From contig JABHKC010000004.1 in the NCBI GenBank assembly GCA_018692315.1, positions 1 to 44,878 on the forward strand: a stretch of 44,878 bases of DNA. The letters run 5' to 3'. Below, piece after piece: positions 8,308-17,278 of this stretch (its first letter is position 1; the number at the start of each line of letters is the position of its first letter). This DNA comes from Bacteroidota bacterium (GTDB lineage: Bacteria; Bacteroidota; Bacteroidia; Bacteroidales; JABHKC01). The notes under the pieces were generated by a model that had not been told where the DNA came from, did no database searches, and saw nothing but the letters and a program-made list of their open reading frames with translations. A program made the translations under genes and the position numbers.

Positions 8308-9684
8308 ATGAAATTACCATTTGCAGAATCATATAAAATCAAGATGGTTGAGTCTATCAAAAGAAGCACTAGAAATGAACGAGAGAAGTGGATAAAAGAA
8401 GCTAATTACAATTTATTCAATCTGAAAAGTGAACAGGTTTATATTGATCTTCTTACCGATTCTGGAACCGGCGCTATGAGCGATAAACAATGGTCGGCAA
8501 TGATGGTAGGAGACGAAAGCTATGCCGGAGCTAGTTCCTATTATAAGTATAAAAACATTATCAAAGAGCTTCTTGGTTTCGATTTCTTTCTACCAACTCA
8601 TCAAGGAAGAGCGGCAGAGAATGTTCTTTTCTCGGTGCTCCTGAAGGAAGGAAATTTAATTCCCGGCAACTCGCATTTCGACACAACAAAAGGACATATT
8701 GAATTTAGAAAAGCCGTAGCAATTGATTGTACTATCGACGAAGCTTTCGACACAGAAATAAATCATCCTTTCAAAGGAAATATTGATTTAGAAAAATTGG
8801 AAAATGTTTTGAAAAACAATCCCACAGAAAACATCCCAATCATATGCGTAACAGTAACTTGTAATTCTTCTGGAGGCCAGCCTGTTTCTATGCAAAATCT
8901 CAAAGATGTACATAGTTTAGCACAGAAATACGGAATTAAGATTTTGTTTGACTCTGCCCGTTTTGCCGAAAATGCCTATTTCATAAAAATAAGAGAAAAA
9001 GGTTATGAAAATCATACAATTAAGGAAATTGTAAAAGAAATGTTTCAGTATGCCAACTATGTTACTATGAGTAGCAAAAAAGATGGCATTGTAAATATGG
9101 GTGGTTTTATAGCATTTGATGACGAACAGGTTTTCAAAAATGCTTCACTTTTTAATATCATGTTCGAAGGCTATATTACTTACGGTGGAATGTCGGGACG
9201 CGATATGAATGCCGTAGCTCAAGGTTTAGACGAAGCTACTGAATTTGATTATCTCGAAACACGAATAAAGCAAGTTGAATATTTAGGGAATAAGCTCGAC
9301 GCATTTGGGATACATTTCCAGAAACCAGTAGGTGGACATGGAATTTATGTGAACGCAAATCATTTTTTTCCAAATGTCCCTAAAGACCAATATATTGCTC
9401 AAACTATTGCGGTAGAATTGTATCTTGAAGCTGGTGTTCGTGGCGTTGAAATTGGGACACTTTTAGCCGATAGAGATCCAGTTACGCGAGAAAACAGATA
9501 CCCATCAATAGAATATGTAAGGTTAGCTATTCCACGGCGTGTTTACACGAACAATCATATGGATGTAGTGGCAGTTGCTTTGAAAAACGTATTCGACAGA
9601 AGGAAAGAAATCTCAACTGGATACAAAATTGTTAAAGAAGCTGAAATTATGAGACACTTTACTATTGAACTGGAAAAGATTTAG
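8308..9684 (+). CDS. tnaA: Tryptophanase (beta-eliminating lyase)
   Basis: PLP enzyme that splits L-tryptophan into indole, pyruvate and ammonia; 458 aa, the usual family length. Visible motifs are DLLTDSGTGAMS, PTHQGRAAEN, SSGGQPVS, FDSARFAENAYFIK and MSSKKDG, whose second Lys (K258) is the expected Schiff-base lysine. Tyrosine phenol-lyase is close in sequence, and the MSDKQW segment resembles it. But the region that carries the phenol-lyase substrate residue Arg381 (MERG in Citrobacter) reads VEIG here, and the FDTT-x-GH segment is tryptophanase-like, so I favour tryptophanase. The gene stands alone between a canonical promoter with a structured leader and a strong terminator. No tnaB-type permease is adjacent. 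Indole output would make regulation by this leader biologically meaningful. Confidence 0.87.
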   Translation: MKLPFAESYKIKMVESIKRSTRNEREKWIKEANYNLFNLKSEQVYIDLLTDSGTGAMSDKQWSAMMVGDESYAGASSYYKYKNIIKELLGFDFFLPTHQGRAAENVLFSVLLKEGNLIPGNSHFDTTKGHIEFRKAVAIDCTIDEAFDTEINHPFKGNIDLEKLENVLKNNPTENIPIICVTVTCNSSGGQPVSMQNLKDVHSLAQKYGIKILFDSARFAENAYFIKIREKGYENHTIKEIVKEMFQYANYVTMSSKKDGIVNMGGFIAFDDEQVFKNASLFNIMFEGYITYGGMSGRDMNAVAQGLDEATEFDYLETRIKQVEYLGNKLDAFGIHFQKPVGGHGIYVNANHFFPNVPKDQYIAQTIAVELYLEAGVRGVEIGTLLADRDPVTRENRYPSIEYVRLAIPRRVYTNNHMDVVAVALKNVFDRRKEISTGYKIVKEAEIMRHFTIELEKI

Positions 9685-9794
9685 CAGCTATAAAAATCGC
9701 TGAACAAGTATTTCTTGTCTGATTAAACAAACAACTTGGCTATTTGTGAGAGCAATGATATAGATTTATACAATCGCCAATAAAATACAGCAAT

Positions 9795-9835
9795 AAAAAA
9801 AAGCACTACCGAAAATTTCAGTAAGTGCTTTTTTT
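9795..9835. terminator. Bidirectional intrinsic terminator between tnaA and the tRNA gene
   Basis: An A-tract, the stem AGCACT/AGTGCT and a T-tract form a symmetric structure: AAAAAAAAGCACT (9795-9807) pairs with AGTGCTTTTTTT (9824-9835). It would stop transcripts of tnaA on the plus strand and of the tRNA on the minus strand. Confidence 0.85.
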
Positions 9836-9836
9836 G

Positions 9837-9910
9837 TGGGCCCACCTGGGCTCGAACCAGGGACCACCTGATTATGAGTCAGGTGCTCTAACCAACTGAG
9901 CTATGGGCCC
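9837..9910 (-). tRNA. tRNA with CAU anticodon (Met elongator or Ile2)
   Basis: On the minus strand the sequence folds as a 74-nt tRNA. The acceptor stem GGGCCCA/TGGGCCC spans 9910-9904 and 9844-9838, followed by D arm GCTC...GAGC, anticodon stem CCTGA/TCAGG with loop CTCATAA, and T arm CCTGG-TTCGAGC-CCAGG. The discriminator is A at 9837 and CCA is not encoded. CAU can be elongator Met, or Ile2 when C34 is modified to lysidine by TilS. The loop CTCATAA occurs in both and I cannot separate them by eye. Confidence 0.95.
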
Positions 9911-9939
9911 AATCTTTATTCAATTACAAATTAGGGCTG

Positions 9940-9947
9940 CAAAGTTA
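9940..9947 (-). promoter_or_regulatory. -7 box upstream of the tRNA gene
   Basis: Plus-strand CAAAGTTA reads TAACTTTG on the minus strand, matching TAnnTTTG, 30 bases upstream of the tRNA 5' end. No TTG is found at the expected -33 distance. The remainder of 9948-10089 is plain AT-rich sequence. Confidence 0.45.
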
Positions 9948-10089
9948 CATTTATTTCTAAAAAAATAAAATTATTTATTTAATTTGATTTTTTTATTTTA
10001 AAACAAGTTTCAAAATACTGCCCTCCAATGCTTTAACAATTTTTTCTAAAATAATTATTTTAGAACTTCAAAATTATTTATCAAAAAAC

Positions 10090-10097
10090 TAATTTTG
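10090..10097 (+). promoter_or_regulatory. -7 box upstream of hypA
   Basis: TAATTTTG matches TAnnTTTG, 21 bases upstream of the hypA ATG. A TTG-codon start at 10095 would overlap this box, which supports the ATG at 10119. No -33 TTG is seen. Confidence 0.45.
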
Positions 10098-10118
10098 TCC
10101 TCAATAAAAAAACGAATT

Positions 10119-10460
10119 ATGCACGAATTAACTTTAGCAATGAATGTAGTTGAAATTGCAGAGGAAGAAGTTCGCAAATCAAATGCGAAAATTGTCAACG
10201 AAATTGAAATTGAAATTGGAACTCTTTCCGGCGTGATTCCAGAAGCTATGGAGTTTGCAATGACTGAAGCCGTAAAAAATACGGTTCTACATAATTCAAA
10301 AATTACATACCGCATAATTCCTGCAAAAGCAAAATGTATGAAATGTTCTACTGAATTTGTAGTTGAAGATTTCTACAATAGTTGCCCTAAATGCAGTTCT
10401 TTTGAAAATGAAATATTGCAGGGTAGAGAGCTAAAGGTTAGATCTTTAGTAGTAAATTAG
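10119..10460 (+). CDS. hypA: Hydrogenase nickel-insertion protein HypA
   Basis: 113-residue HypA, which with HypB delivers nickel to [NiFe]-hydrogenase (and to urease in some species). It begins MHELTLAM, the family's MHE nickel-binding N-terminus, which also fixes the start; the longer TTG start would bury this motif. The zinc ribbon is intact, with CMKC and CPKC pairs about residues 75-100. No other hyp genes or hydrogenase subunits are in the window, so it is an orphan here, and the operon it serves must lie elsewhere. It converges on the peptidase gene with 14 bases between the stops. Confidence 0.92.
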   Translation: MHELTLAMNVVEIAEEEVRKSNAKIVNEIEIEIGTLSGVIPEAMEFAMTEAVKNTVLHNSKITYRIIPAKAKCMKCSTEFVVEDFYNSCPKCSSFENEILQGRELKVRSLVVN

Positions 10461-10474
10461 TGACACTAATTAGA

Positions 10475-12178
10475 TTAATTCACAAACTGCTTAGAAAAAT
10501 ATTGTGCAGAAAGCTTCTCGCCTGTAGCTTTTTCAATCAGATCGTTCCAATAGTATTGGTTTCCGGGCTTAAAAATATTTTCGATCAAATATTCTCCAAT
10601 TTTATTATTGTTGGTATAACACTGATTTCTATAATCGTCAGATTTTACTACATTTTCGACAATATAATAATGAAGCTGCGAAGCAAAAACTTCTCCTAAA
10701 AGGTAATTGTGATACGAACATGGTTGAAAGACAATATGGCTTTTAGTAACCCAATCGGGGCTATTTCGTCTTGCCGGACGTTTTAAAAGTTGGTATTTCT
10801 GAACCAAATCCCACCAAAGTTTATTTAATGCCTGATCTGGATTTTCATACATACGCTTCTCGAAATTATACATTACCTGAGCAAATCGGCTAAAAACAAA
10901 TTTCTCTAAACGTAGATTATTGCAACTCGATTCTGAAATATTTTGATATTCCTCGTCAGATATTTCAACAACATCTTTTAACCAAAGTGGATGTGAAGAA
11001 AACCTACTGAATAATGTTGCTATGGCATCATTTGTAAAAAAATGTGCAGGAGTTTTTAAAACGTAGGGTAGCGTGTCTTCTATATATTTATTGTATGCTG
11101 CAAATCCAAATTCGTATAAGACAGTATTCATCCAATAGTAGTTCAATTCAACATTACATAGAACTCTAACATCTTTTCCTCGCTCAATTACTCTGCAATC
11201 AGACTGCTGAACTTTGCCTGGCTTTTCATACAAATCGCTATTTTCTACAATTTCATCTATATCTATTCCTAAACTTTTGTAAAATTTCTTGGCGAGGTAA
11301 ACAATATCCTTCTTTTTGTAATATTCATCAAGGTTTATTTCGTAAATTTCAGGAGCAACCTGAAAAAATCTGTTTTGATAGTGCCATGGCATAAGGTCTT
11401 CTTTTCGCTTTTTGTACTTTTTTGCCAAATAAGAATCTATCTCATTTTTCAGTTGTGTATAAGGTCCTTTAGTTAAGATATCTAATTCTTCATATAAATC
11501 CTCAATCTCCTTTGGGTCTTGATCATTTAATATCAAAGTCATTTCAAAGAAATTTTTAAATCCTAAGTTTTTGGCAATTTTATTTCTTAGTTTAACTAAT
11601 TCCACAAAATCGTCCACTACAATATCCCCAACATTTTTACTTGCAATCCAAACCTCCTTCAATTCCTCAGAATCAGTAGAAGTTTTAAGAATATCTTCAA
11701 TTTGGTTAATCGTAATTTCCTGATTTCGATGACGCGGACGATAGGTTGAAAACTTCCGCTCAACATCATTATTCAACATAATTAATTCGAGCATATTCCT
11801 TTCGTCAATTTGATGCATCAAATATTTATTATAAAGAATATCTAATTGCCTTTTCAACAATTTGTCGGTAATGTGTCCCGAATCTCTAATTTTTTTAATT
11901 TTCTTAAAACTCTCTTGATTTGAATATAGATTCACTAAAAGAATTTCGAGTGTTGTTGATTTTCGGTAATCAACTTCTTTCCCGGTAATTGATGCATTAA
12001 ATGATGCCAGATTATATTCTTTCTCTAATAGAATCACTTTAGCTTCATAATCAGATATAAAATCTTTTAATTCTTGATTAGTGTTTTCAATTTCGCGTTG
12101 AGTACAGGAAAAAAGAAGTAGAGAAACTAAAATTAGAATAGTGTTTGAAATGGCAGAATGTAAAATTAATTTTTTCAT
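10475..12178 (-). CDS. M2-type peptidase-like lipoprotein with a degenerate zinc site
   Basis: 567-residue exported lipoprotein: a hydrophobic signal ends in LLFSCTQ, with Cys25 as probable lipidation site. The body matches bacterial M2 (ACE-like) peptidyl-dipeptidases along its whole length: LRNKIAKNLGFKNFFEM, KPGKVQQSDC, VRVLCNVELNYYWMNT, LWWDLVQKYQ and YHNYLLGEVFASQLHYY. Active relatives have HExxH after WMNT-x-L; here it reads L-Y355-E-F-G-F359, so both zinc histidines are gone. The downstream glutamate ligand (TTEAIA in relatives) is D384 in TNDAIA. The rest of the fold is well kept and uninterrupted, which argues against plain decay. I infer a non-catalytic pseudopeptidase, perhaps binding peptides. 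It has its own promoter at 12208-12238 and converges on hypA. Confidence 0.82.
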   Translation of the reverse strand: MKKLILHSAISNTILILVSLLLFSCTQREIENTNQELKDFISDYEAKVILLEKEYNLASFNASITGKEVDYRKSTTLEILLVNLYSNQESFKKIKKIRDSGHITDKLLKRQLDILYNKYLMHQIDERNMLELIMLNNDVERKFSTYRPRHRNQEITINQIEDILKTSTDSEELKEVWIASKNVGDIVVDDFVELVKLRNKIAKNLGFKNFFEMTLILNDQDPKEIEDLYEELDILTKGPYTQLKNEIDSYLAKKYKKRKEDLMPWHYQNRFFQVAPEIYEINLDEYYKKKDIVYLAKKFYKSLGIDIDEIVENSDLYEKPGKVQQSDCRVIERGKDVRVLCNVELNYYWMNTVLYEFGFAAYNKYIEDTLPYVLKTPAHFFTNDAIATLFSRFSSHPLWLKDVVEISDEEYQNISESSCNNLRLEKFVFSRFAQVMYNFEKRMYENPDQALNKLWWDLVQKYQLLKRPARRNSPDWVTKSHIVFQPCSYHNYLLGEVFASQLHYYIVENVVKSDDYRNQCYTNNNKIGEYLIENIFKPGNQYYWNDLIEKATGEKLSAQYFSKQFVN

Positions 12179-12207
12179 GACTATATATTTTAATTATTCA
12201 ACATTTT

Positions 12208-12238
12208 CAAAGTTAATGCTAATAAATCATATTGTCAA
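12208..12238 (-). promoter_or_regulatory. Promoter of the M2-like lipoprotein gene (TTG-N20-TAACTTTG)
   Basis: On the minus strand, TTG (plus 12236-12238) and TAACTTTG (plus 12208-12215) are 20 bases apart, matching the Bacteroidota consensus, and end 29 bases before the start codon. The gene is therefore probably expressed independently of rnr, whose stop lies just upstream. Confidence 0.6.
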
Positions 12239-12251
12239 TATTTTGTTAAAA

Positions 12252-14390
12252 TTATTTTAAAACAAAATCAATTTGTTTCTTAATTATGTCTGCTCTTACA
12301 ATTTCAATTTTAACATTGTCGCCAAGTTGGTATTTTTTTTTGTGATATTGCCCTACGATGCAATAATTTGCTTCGTCGAAAATATAAAAATCATCTTCTA
12401 AATTTCTGATGGAAACCATTCCTTCTATTTTATTTTCAAGCAGTTCAACATAAATCCCCCAAGGCGAAACTCCAGAAATAATCCCATAAAATTGCTCACC
12501 AATTTTGTCTTGAATAAACTCAATCATTTTATATTTGATTGAAGCTCTTTCTGCATTTGCGGCACTTTGTTCCATTTCCGAACAATGATTACACTTATCT
12601 TCGTAGGTTTTTGAAGATAAAGACCTGCCATTTTCTAAATAATGTTTAAGCATTCTGTGTACCATAATATCAGGATACCTTCTAATTGGTGATGTAAAAT
12701 GCGTATAGAATGGAAATGCAAGTCCGTAGTGTCCAATGTTTTGGGTAGAATATTTAGCTTTTGCCATTGTTCGAATTGCAATGGTTTCAATTAAATTTTG
12801 CTCCTTTTTTCCTTCAAGCTGTTTGAACAGATTGTTTAGCGAAGACGAAATATTATTTGCGGAATTTGTTTTCAAGCCATAGCCAAATTTTTTCAGGAAT
12901 TTCGAAAAATTGCTTATTTTATCAGGGTCGGGCAAATCATGAATTCTATATACAAATGTTTTTGGTTTTTTGCCAGTATCAACTTTTGAAATTATCTCTG
13001 CAACCCTTTTGTTGGCAAGCAACATGAACTCTTCGATTAAGCTATGTGTATCTTCATTTTCGCAAAATGAAATTGAAATTGGAAAAGATTTTTCGTCTAA
13101 TTCAAATTTCACTTCTGTTCTATCAAAAGAAATTGAATTGTTATTGAAACGATTTTTTCTTAATATTTTAGACAATCCATCAAATATTTTCAATTCATTA
13201 CAAAAAACGCCTTTGTCATTGTCTATAATTTGTTGAGCTTCAGCATAATTAAATCTCCTATCCGAATTAATTATTGTATTTCCGAACCATTGCTTTTTGA
13301 TATTTGCCGAACTATCCATTTCAAAAACTGCCGAAAAACAAAGCTTTTCTTCATTTGGCCGAAGCGAACAAATTTTGTTTGAAAGTTTTTCGGGAAGCAT
13401 CGGAATAACTCTATCGACAAGATAAACTGAAGTTGCACGATTAAATGCCTCTTTGTCTAAAACAGATCCTTGTGATACATAGTGAGTTACATCAGCTATA
13501 TGTACTCCAATTTCATAGTTTCCGTTTTCGAGTTCTTCAATAGAAAGGGCATCGTCAAAATCTTTAGCATCAATAGGGTCAATGGTAAAAGTAGGAATAT
13601 TTCTAAAATCCCGACGGCTCGCAATTTCACTTTCGCTAATTTTTTCGGGAATAGAATTTGCAATTTTTTCAACATTCTCAGGATATCTATAAGGTAAATC
13701 GAATTCGGCAAGAATAGCATGAATTTCTACTTCATTGTCGCCAGCATTTCCTAAAAGTTCCACAATTTTTCCAAGTGGATTTTTGGCTCCCACCTCCCAT
13801 TCAATTATTTCTGCTATAGCTTTTTGTCCGTTTTTTGCATTATTCAAAAGTTTCAGCGGAACAAAAATGTCGAATGGCATAAATTTGCTATCAGGTATCA
13901 AAAAAGCAAAATTTTGTGAAATTTCAACAGTCCCAACGAAATTGGTTTTGTTTCTTTTTATAATTTCAACTACCTCTGCCTCGTGTTGGGTTTTTTTTCG
14001 TTGTGCAAACAAATAGACTTTTACAAGGTCTTTGTGCAGAGCATTGTTCAAATTCGCCACTGACACAAAAATTTCTTCTTTTATTTCATTTGAATGTATA
14101 GTAGCCCTACCTTTTGCAGACATATTCACGGTTCCTACAAAATATCCTTCTCTCACCTTATTTCTATACTTGCCGCGATAAACTTCTTCGAGTCTGCCAC
14201 TTTCCTTCAATTCAGAAAGCACAGCCATTATCATTTGCTTTTGAGATAAATCCCTAATATTTAGCTTGTTTGCAATTTGTTTGTAGTTAAAAGTTTTTGA
14301 AGGACCATTTCTAAAAATAGCAACTATCTTGTTCTTTAAATATATTTTTGTTATACTTTTTGTTTTTTTTTTCTTCGACATATTTGTCAT
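12252..14390 (-). CDS. rnr: Ribonuclease R (RNase II/R family 3'-5' exoribonuclease)
   Basis: 712-residue processive 3'-5' exoribonuclease that degrades structured RNA, mRNA fragments and defective rRNA. The order is a Lys-rich start, an N-terminal winged-helix region (about residues 18-80), two cold-shock/OB domains (about 85-240), the RNB catalytic domain (about 260-590) and a C-terminal S1 domain (about 630-710, FYGIISGVSPWGIYVEL). The catalytic aspartates lie in TIDPIDAKDFDDAL. IGHYGLAFPFYTHFTSPIRRYPD is the other conserved RNB block. Length and order are normal. Met4 is an alternative start. A 96-base gap separates it from the sensor kinase stop. Confidence 0.95.
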   Translation of the reverse strand: MTNMSKKKKTKSITKIYLKNKIVAIFRNGPSKTFNYKQIANKLNIRDLSQKQMIMAVLSELKESGRLEEVYRGKYRNKVREGYFVGTVNMSAKGRATIHSNEIKEEIFVSVANLNNALHKDLVKVYLFAQRKKTQHEAEVVEIIKRNKTNFVGTVEISQNFAFLIPDSKFMPFDIFVPLKLLNNAKNGQKAIAEIIEWEVGAKNPLGKIVELLGNAGDNEVEIHAILAEFDLPYRYPENVEKIANSIPEKISESEIASRRDFRNIPTFTIDPIDAKDFDDALSIEELENGNYEIGVHIADVTHYVSQGSVLDKEAFNRATSVYLVDRVIPMLPEKLSNKICSLRPNEEKLCFSAVFEMDSSANIKKQWFGNTIINSDRRFNYAEAQQIIDNDKGVFCNELKIFDGLSKILRKNRFNNNSISFDRTEVKFELDEKSFPISISFCENEDTHSLIEEFMLLANKRVAEIISKVDTGKKPKTFVYRIHDLPDPDKISNFSKFLKKFGYGLKTNSANNISSSLNNLFKQLEGKKEQNLIETIAIRTMAKAKYSTQNIGHYGLAFPFYTHFTSPIRRYPDIMVHRMLKHYLENGRSLSSKTYEDKCNHCSEMEQSAANAERASIKYKMIEFIQDKIGEQFYGIISGVSPWGIYVELLENKIEGMVSIRNLEDDFYIFDEANYCIVGQYHKKKYQLGDNVKIEIVRADIIKKQIDFVLK

Positions 14391-14486
14391 TTATTGTTAT
14401 TGAATTACAGCTTTTTGTTAAGAAAAACTGAAATGATATTTTCTACTACTGCTACACGAATTTTGATCAATCTCTACGAAACCTAT

Positions 14487-15842
14487 TTAAAAACGTAAAA
14501 TCATTGTAGTGCCCTCATTTGGCTGTGAATTTACGGAAATTGTGCCGCCATGTAGTTTCAGAATTTGCCTCGACAGGCTTAGTCCAATTCCTGAGCCTTC
14601 GCTTTTTGTAGTAAAAAATGGAATGAAAATTTTATCTACTACATTTTCTAAAATTCCATCGCCATTGTCTGAAACTTCGACAACTAATCGCCCTCTGTCT
14701 GAAAGTTTTACATCAATTTCTATTTTCGGATTTTCAACATTTTGCAGAGCTTCGCATGAGTTTTTTATTAAATTTATCAACACTTGCTCCATAAGTTGGT
14801 CGTCAGCGACAAGTTCTAAATCTTCAGGAAATACTTTCAAAACAAATTGAATATTTTGTCTTTCCAAATCTCTCTCTAGCAATGAATAAATGTTATCTAA
14901 AAACTCCTTAATGTAGAATATTTTAAAATCGGGTTTAGGAATTCGAGTAAGACTTCTATATGTCTCCACAAAGTGCATCAAACCTGTGCTTCTTTTATTA
15001 ATTGTTTGCATTGCCGATTGAATATCTTCAAGATTTTCGCTCAAAATATCCGACTTCTCTAAATCCTTTTCTCTCGTTTCATTTATAATTGTATTAGCAG
15101 TTGCAGTTAGCGAAACTATAGGTGTAATAGAATTCATAATTTCGTGCGTAAGCACCCTTATCAGGTTTTGCCAAGACTCTATTTCCTTCTCTTCTAATTC
15201 TTTATGAATATTTTGAATAGAAACAAGAATTATTAGTTGGTCCTTAATTTTAAATTCTTTACCGAAAATAATCAATTGTAGCACTTCATTATTATCATTC
15301 ATTTTTATGAGTAATCGTTGCCCTGAAGTAAGATTCAGAAGTGCATCGACTAATTCTTTGCTTTGATCACTAAGGTCTCGGATATTTTTCAAACCTGTTT
15401 TCCGGAACAATCTTTTTGTAGCATTGTTAAACATCTCAACCTCACCATTTTTGCGGTATGCAATCATGCTTATTTCGATATGTTGAATTACATTCTGAAG
15501 GAAATAAAATTGTTCTTCTTTTTCGTTTCTGATTTTTTGAAACTCTTTTATTACACGATTGAATACGTCTTTCATATTGTCGAAAGACGACCCCAGGCCT
15601 TCAATACGAAAAGATCGCGTAAAATCAGAATATTTAATTGCTTCGAGAAAATCAGTTAAGAATTTGTTGGTTTTGGTTACAAACTGAAAAATCAGATATA
15701 CCTGAAGAATAATTAGTAAACCTACAAATAAGGAGGTTGTATAAAATTTTGTATTCGATAATAGGTAGATGAATACAAAAATTAAAATTGAAAGTATTAG
15801 TATTTTAAGAAATACATTAAGCTTAAAATTCTTATAAACCAT
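14487..15842 (-). CDS. Sensor histidine kinase, NtrB/NtrY-like
   Basis: 451-residue membrane kinase. Two N-terminal transmembrane segments (about residues 10-30 and 34-54) with a very short external loop suggest it senses within the membrane or inside the cell. A linker and PAS-like region (about 105-215) precede the HisKA box, where H233 in LTHEIMNSITP is the phosphorylated residue. The HATPase_c domain shows the N box (LINLIKNSCEAL), G1 (VSDNGDGI), F box (FFTT) and G2 (GSGIGLSLS), all intact. Its ATG overlaps the stop of the response regulator gene by 11 bases, so the two are co-translated and form a pair. The signal is not evident. Confidence 0.93.
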   Translation of the reverse strand: MVYKNFKLNVFLKILILSILIFVFIYLLSNTKFYTTSLFVGLLIILQVYLIFQFVTKTNKFLTDFLEAIKYSDFTRSFRIEGLGSSFDNMKDVFNRVIKEFQKIRNEKEEQFYFLQNVIQHIEISMIAYRKNGEVEMFNNATKRLFRKTGLKNIRDLSDQSKELVDALLNLTSGQRLLIKMNDNNEVLQLIIFGKEFKIKDQLIILVSIQNIHKELEEKEIESWQNLIRVLTHEIMNSITPIVSLTATANTIINETREKDLEKSDILSENLEDIQSAMQTINKRSTGLMHFVETYRSLTRIPKPDFKIFYIKEFLDNIYSLLERDLERQNIQFVLKVFPEDLELVADDQLMEQVLINLIKNSCEALQNVENPKIEIDVKLSDRGRLVVEVSDNGDGILENVVDKIFIPFFTTKSEGSGIGLSLSRQILKLHGGTISVNSQPNEGTTMILRF

Positions 15843-17199
15843 GCTTTTCTAATCTTCTATACAATGAAGTTCTGGTTAAACCTAATTCTTTTGCTGCATG
15901 GCTTACGTTACCTTTGTTTTTTGCGAGAACCTTGTTGATTATGTTTTTTTCAACTTCATCTAGATTATATGATTTAAGCTCTACTTCATTCGATTTAGTT
16001 TTCGATAATAAAATGAAATCCTCGTTTTCGAGTTTCGACGAATCGGTCATAATAACTGCACGTTCTATGGCATGTTGCAATTCTCTGATGTTTCCGGGCC
16101 ATGCGTATTGTTCAAGCTTTTTTAAGGCGGAAGAGCTAATTCCTTTTACATTCTTTTTGTATTTTTTTGCCTGGATTTTCAAAAAATGATCTGCTAATAA
16201 GGCAATGTCTTCAACCCTTTCCCGCAAAGGAGGTAATTGAATTTCTACGGTATTAATTCTATATAGTAAATCTTGCCGAAATTCATCTTTTACGGCTAAC
16301 TCATGTATAGAAGAATTTGTAGCACAAATCAATCTGATATCGAAAGAACGAGATTTGTTTGAACCAACTCTTATTACTTCTCTGCGTTCTATCACTGTCA
16401 AAAGTTTTGCTTGCAATGGCAAAGAAAGATTTCCAATCTCATCAAGAAAAAGCGTTCCTCCACTTGATATTTCAAATCTGCCGGGCTTTTCTTTTTTCGC
16501 ATCTGTGAATGCACCTTTTTCATGTCCAAAAAGTTCGCTTTCAAATAAAGTTTCAGCAATTGAACCCAAATCAACGCTGACAAAAACATCATCTGTACGA
16601 CGAGAATTTCTGTGAAGTGCTCTTGCAACAACTTCTTTTCCGGTGCCATTTTCTCCCAAGATTAAAACACTTGCATCAGTCTCGGCAACTTTTTTAATAG
16701 TTGCATATACTTGCATCATTGCAGGCGATTTTCCAATGAAATCTTTGAAAGGCTGATCAATTGCATCTATCAGACCTTTTTGTTTGCTTCTTAGATTTTG
16801 GTTTTCGATTTTCGATTTTCGAAGTTTTATTGCCGAAGAAATTGTTGCAATAAATTTCTCGTTTTGCCATGGTTTTATAACAAAATCAACTGCTCCTTCT
16901 TTAATTGCTCTAACAGCTTTTTCGGTGTCTCCATATGCTGTTATAAAAAGCACAACAGCTTCCGGGTCAATTTCAATGATTTTTTTCAACCAATCAAAAC
17001 CTTCCTGCCCACTAATGGCATCTTTTGTGAAATTCATATCCAACAAAATCACATCATAACTGAAATTTTTCATTAATTCAGGTATCTGTTTCGGGTTGGT
17101 TTCGGTATGGATAAGTTCGACATGCTTTTTCAGCAATAACTTTACAGAAAATAAAATATCTATATTGTCATCAACAATTAAGACTTTTCCAAATTTCAT
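15832..17199 (-). CDS. Sigma-54-dependent response regulator, NtrC family
   Basis: 455-residue activator. The REC domain has acidic pocket D10-D11 and phospho-acceptor D54 (LLDMNF), followed by the sigma-54 AAA+ domain and a Fis-type helix-turn-helix (VSHAAKELGLTRTSLYRRL) at the C-terminus. Walker A is GENGTGKE, Walker B is GTLFLDEIGN and the arginine-finger region is LLYRINTVEIQLPPLRER. The sigma-54 contact loop, usually GAFTGA, reads GAFTDA here (D233). It probably activates RpoN promoters elsewhere after phosphorylation by the adjacent kinase. A 16-base dyad upstream (17263-17278) could be a binding site. I found no -24/-12 promoter in front of it. Confidence 0.94.
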   Translation of the reverse strand: MKFGKVLIVDDNIDILFSVKLLLKKHVELIHTETNPKQIPELMKNFSYDVILLDMNFTKDAISGQEGFDWLKKIIEIDPEAVVLFITAYGDTEKAVRAIKEGAVDFVIKPWQNEKFIATISSAIKLRKSKIENQNLRSKQKGLIDAIDQPFKDFIGKSPAMMQVYATIKKVAETDASVLILGENGTGKEVVARALHRNSRRTDDVFVSVDLGSIAETLFESELFGHEKGAFTDAKKEKPGRFEISSGGTLFLDEIGNLSLPLQAKLLTVIERREVIRVGSNKSRSFDIRLICATNSSIHELAVKDEFRQDLLYRINTVEIQLPPLRERVEDIALLADHFLKIQAKKYKKNVKGISSSALKKLEQYAWPGNIRELQHAIERAVIMTDSSKLENEDFILLSKTKSNEVELKSYNLDEVEKNIINKVLAKNKGNVSHAAKELGLTRTSLYRRLEKHGL

Positions 17200-17262
17200 G
17201 GTAGTATGTTATAGTAAATAATTATTTTCAAATATTTTTATACACTTAAACAAAATAAAATA

Positions 17263-17278
17263 AACTCATTATTGAGTT
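17263..17278. promoter_or_regulatory. 16-base dyad upstream of the response regulator gene
   Basis: AACTCA-TTAT-TGAGTT is a perfect inverted repeat 64 bases upstream of the regulator start. A Fis-type dimer could bind such a site, so autoregulation is conceivable, but short dyads are common by chance in AT-rich spacers. The rest of 17200-17400 shows nothing further. Confidence 0.25.

Noticed and set aside
8308-9684. Naming the beta-eliminating lyase tyrosine phenol-lyase
   Set aside because: The MSDKQW segment is phenol-lyase-like, but the position of the phenol-binding Arg381 reads Ile in VEIG and the FDTT-x-GH segment matches tryptophanase.
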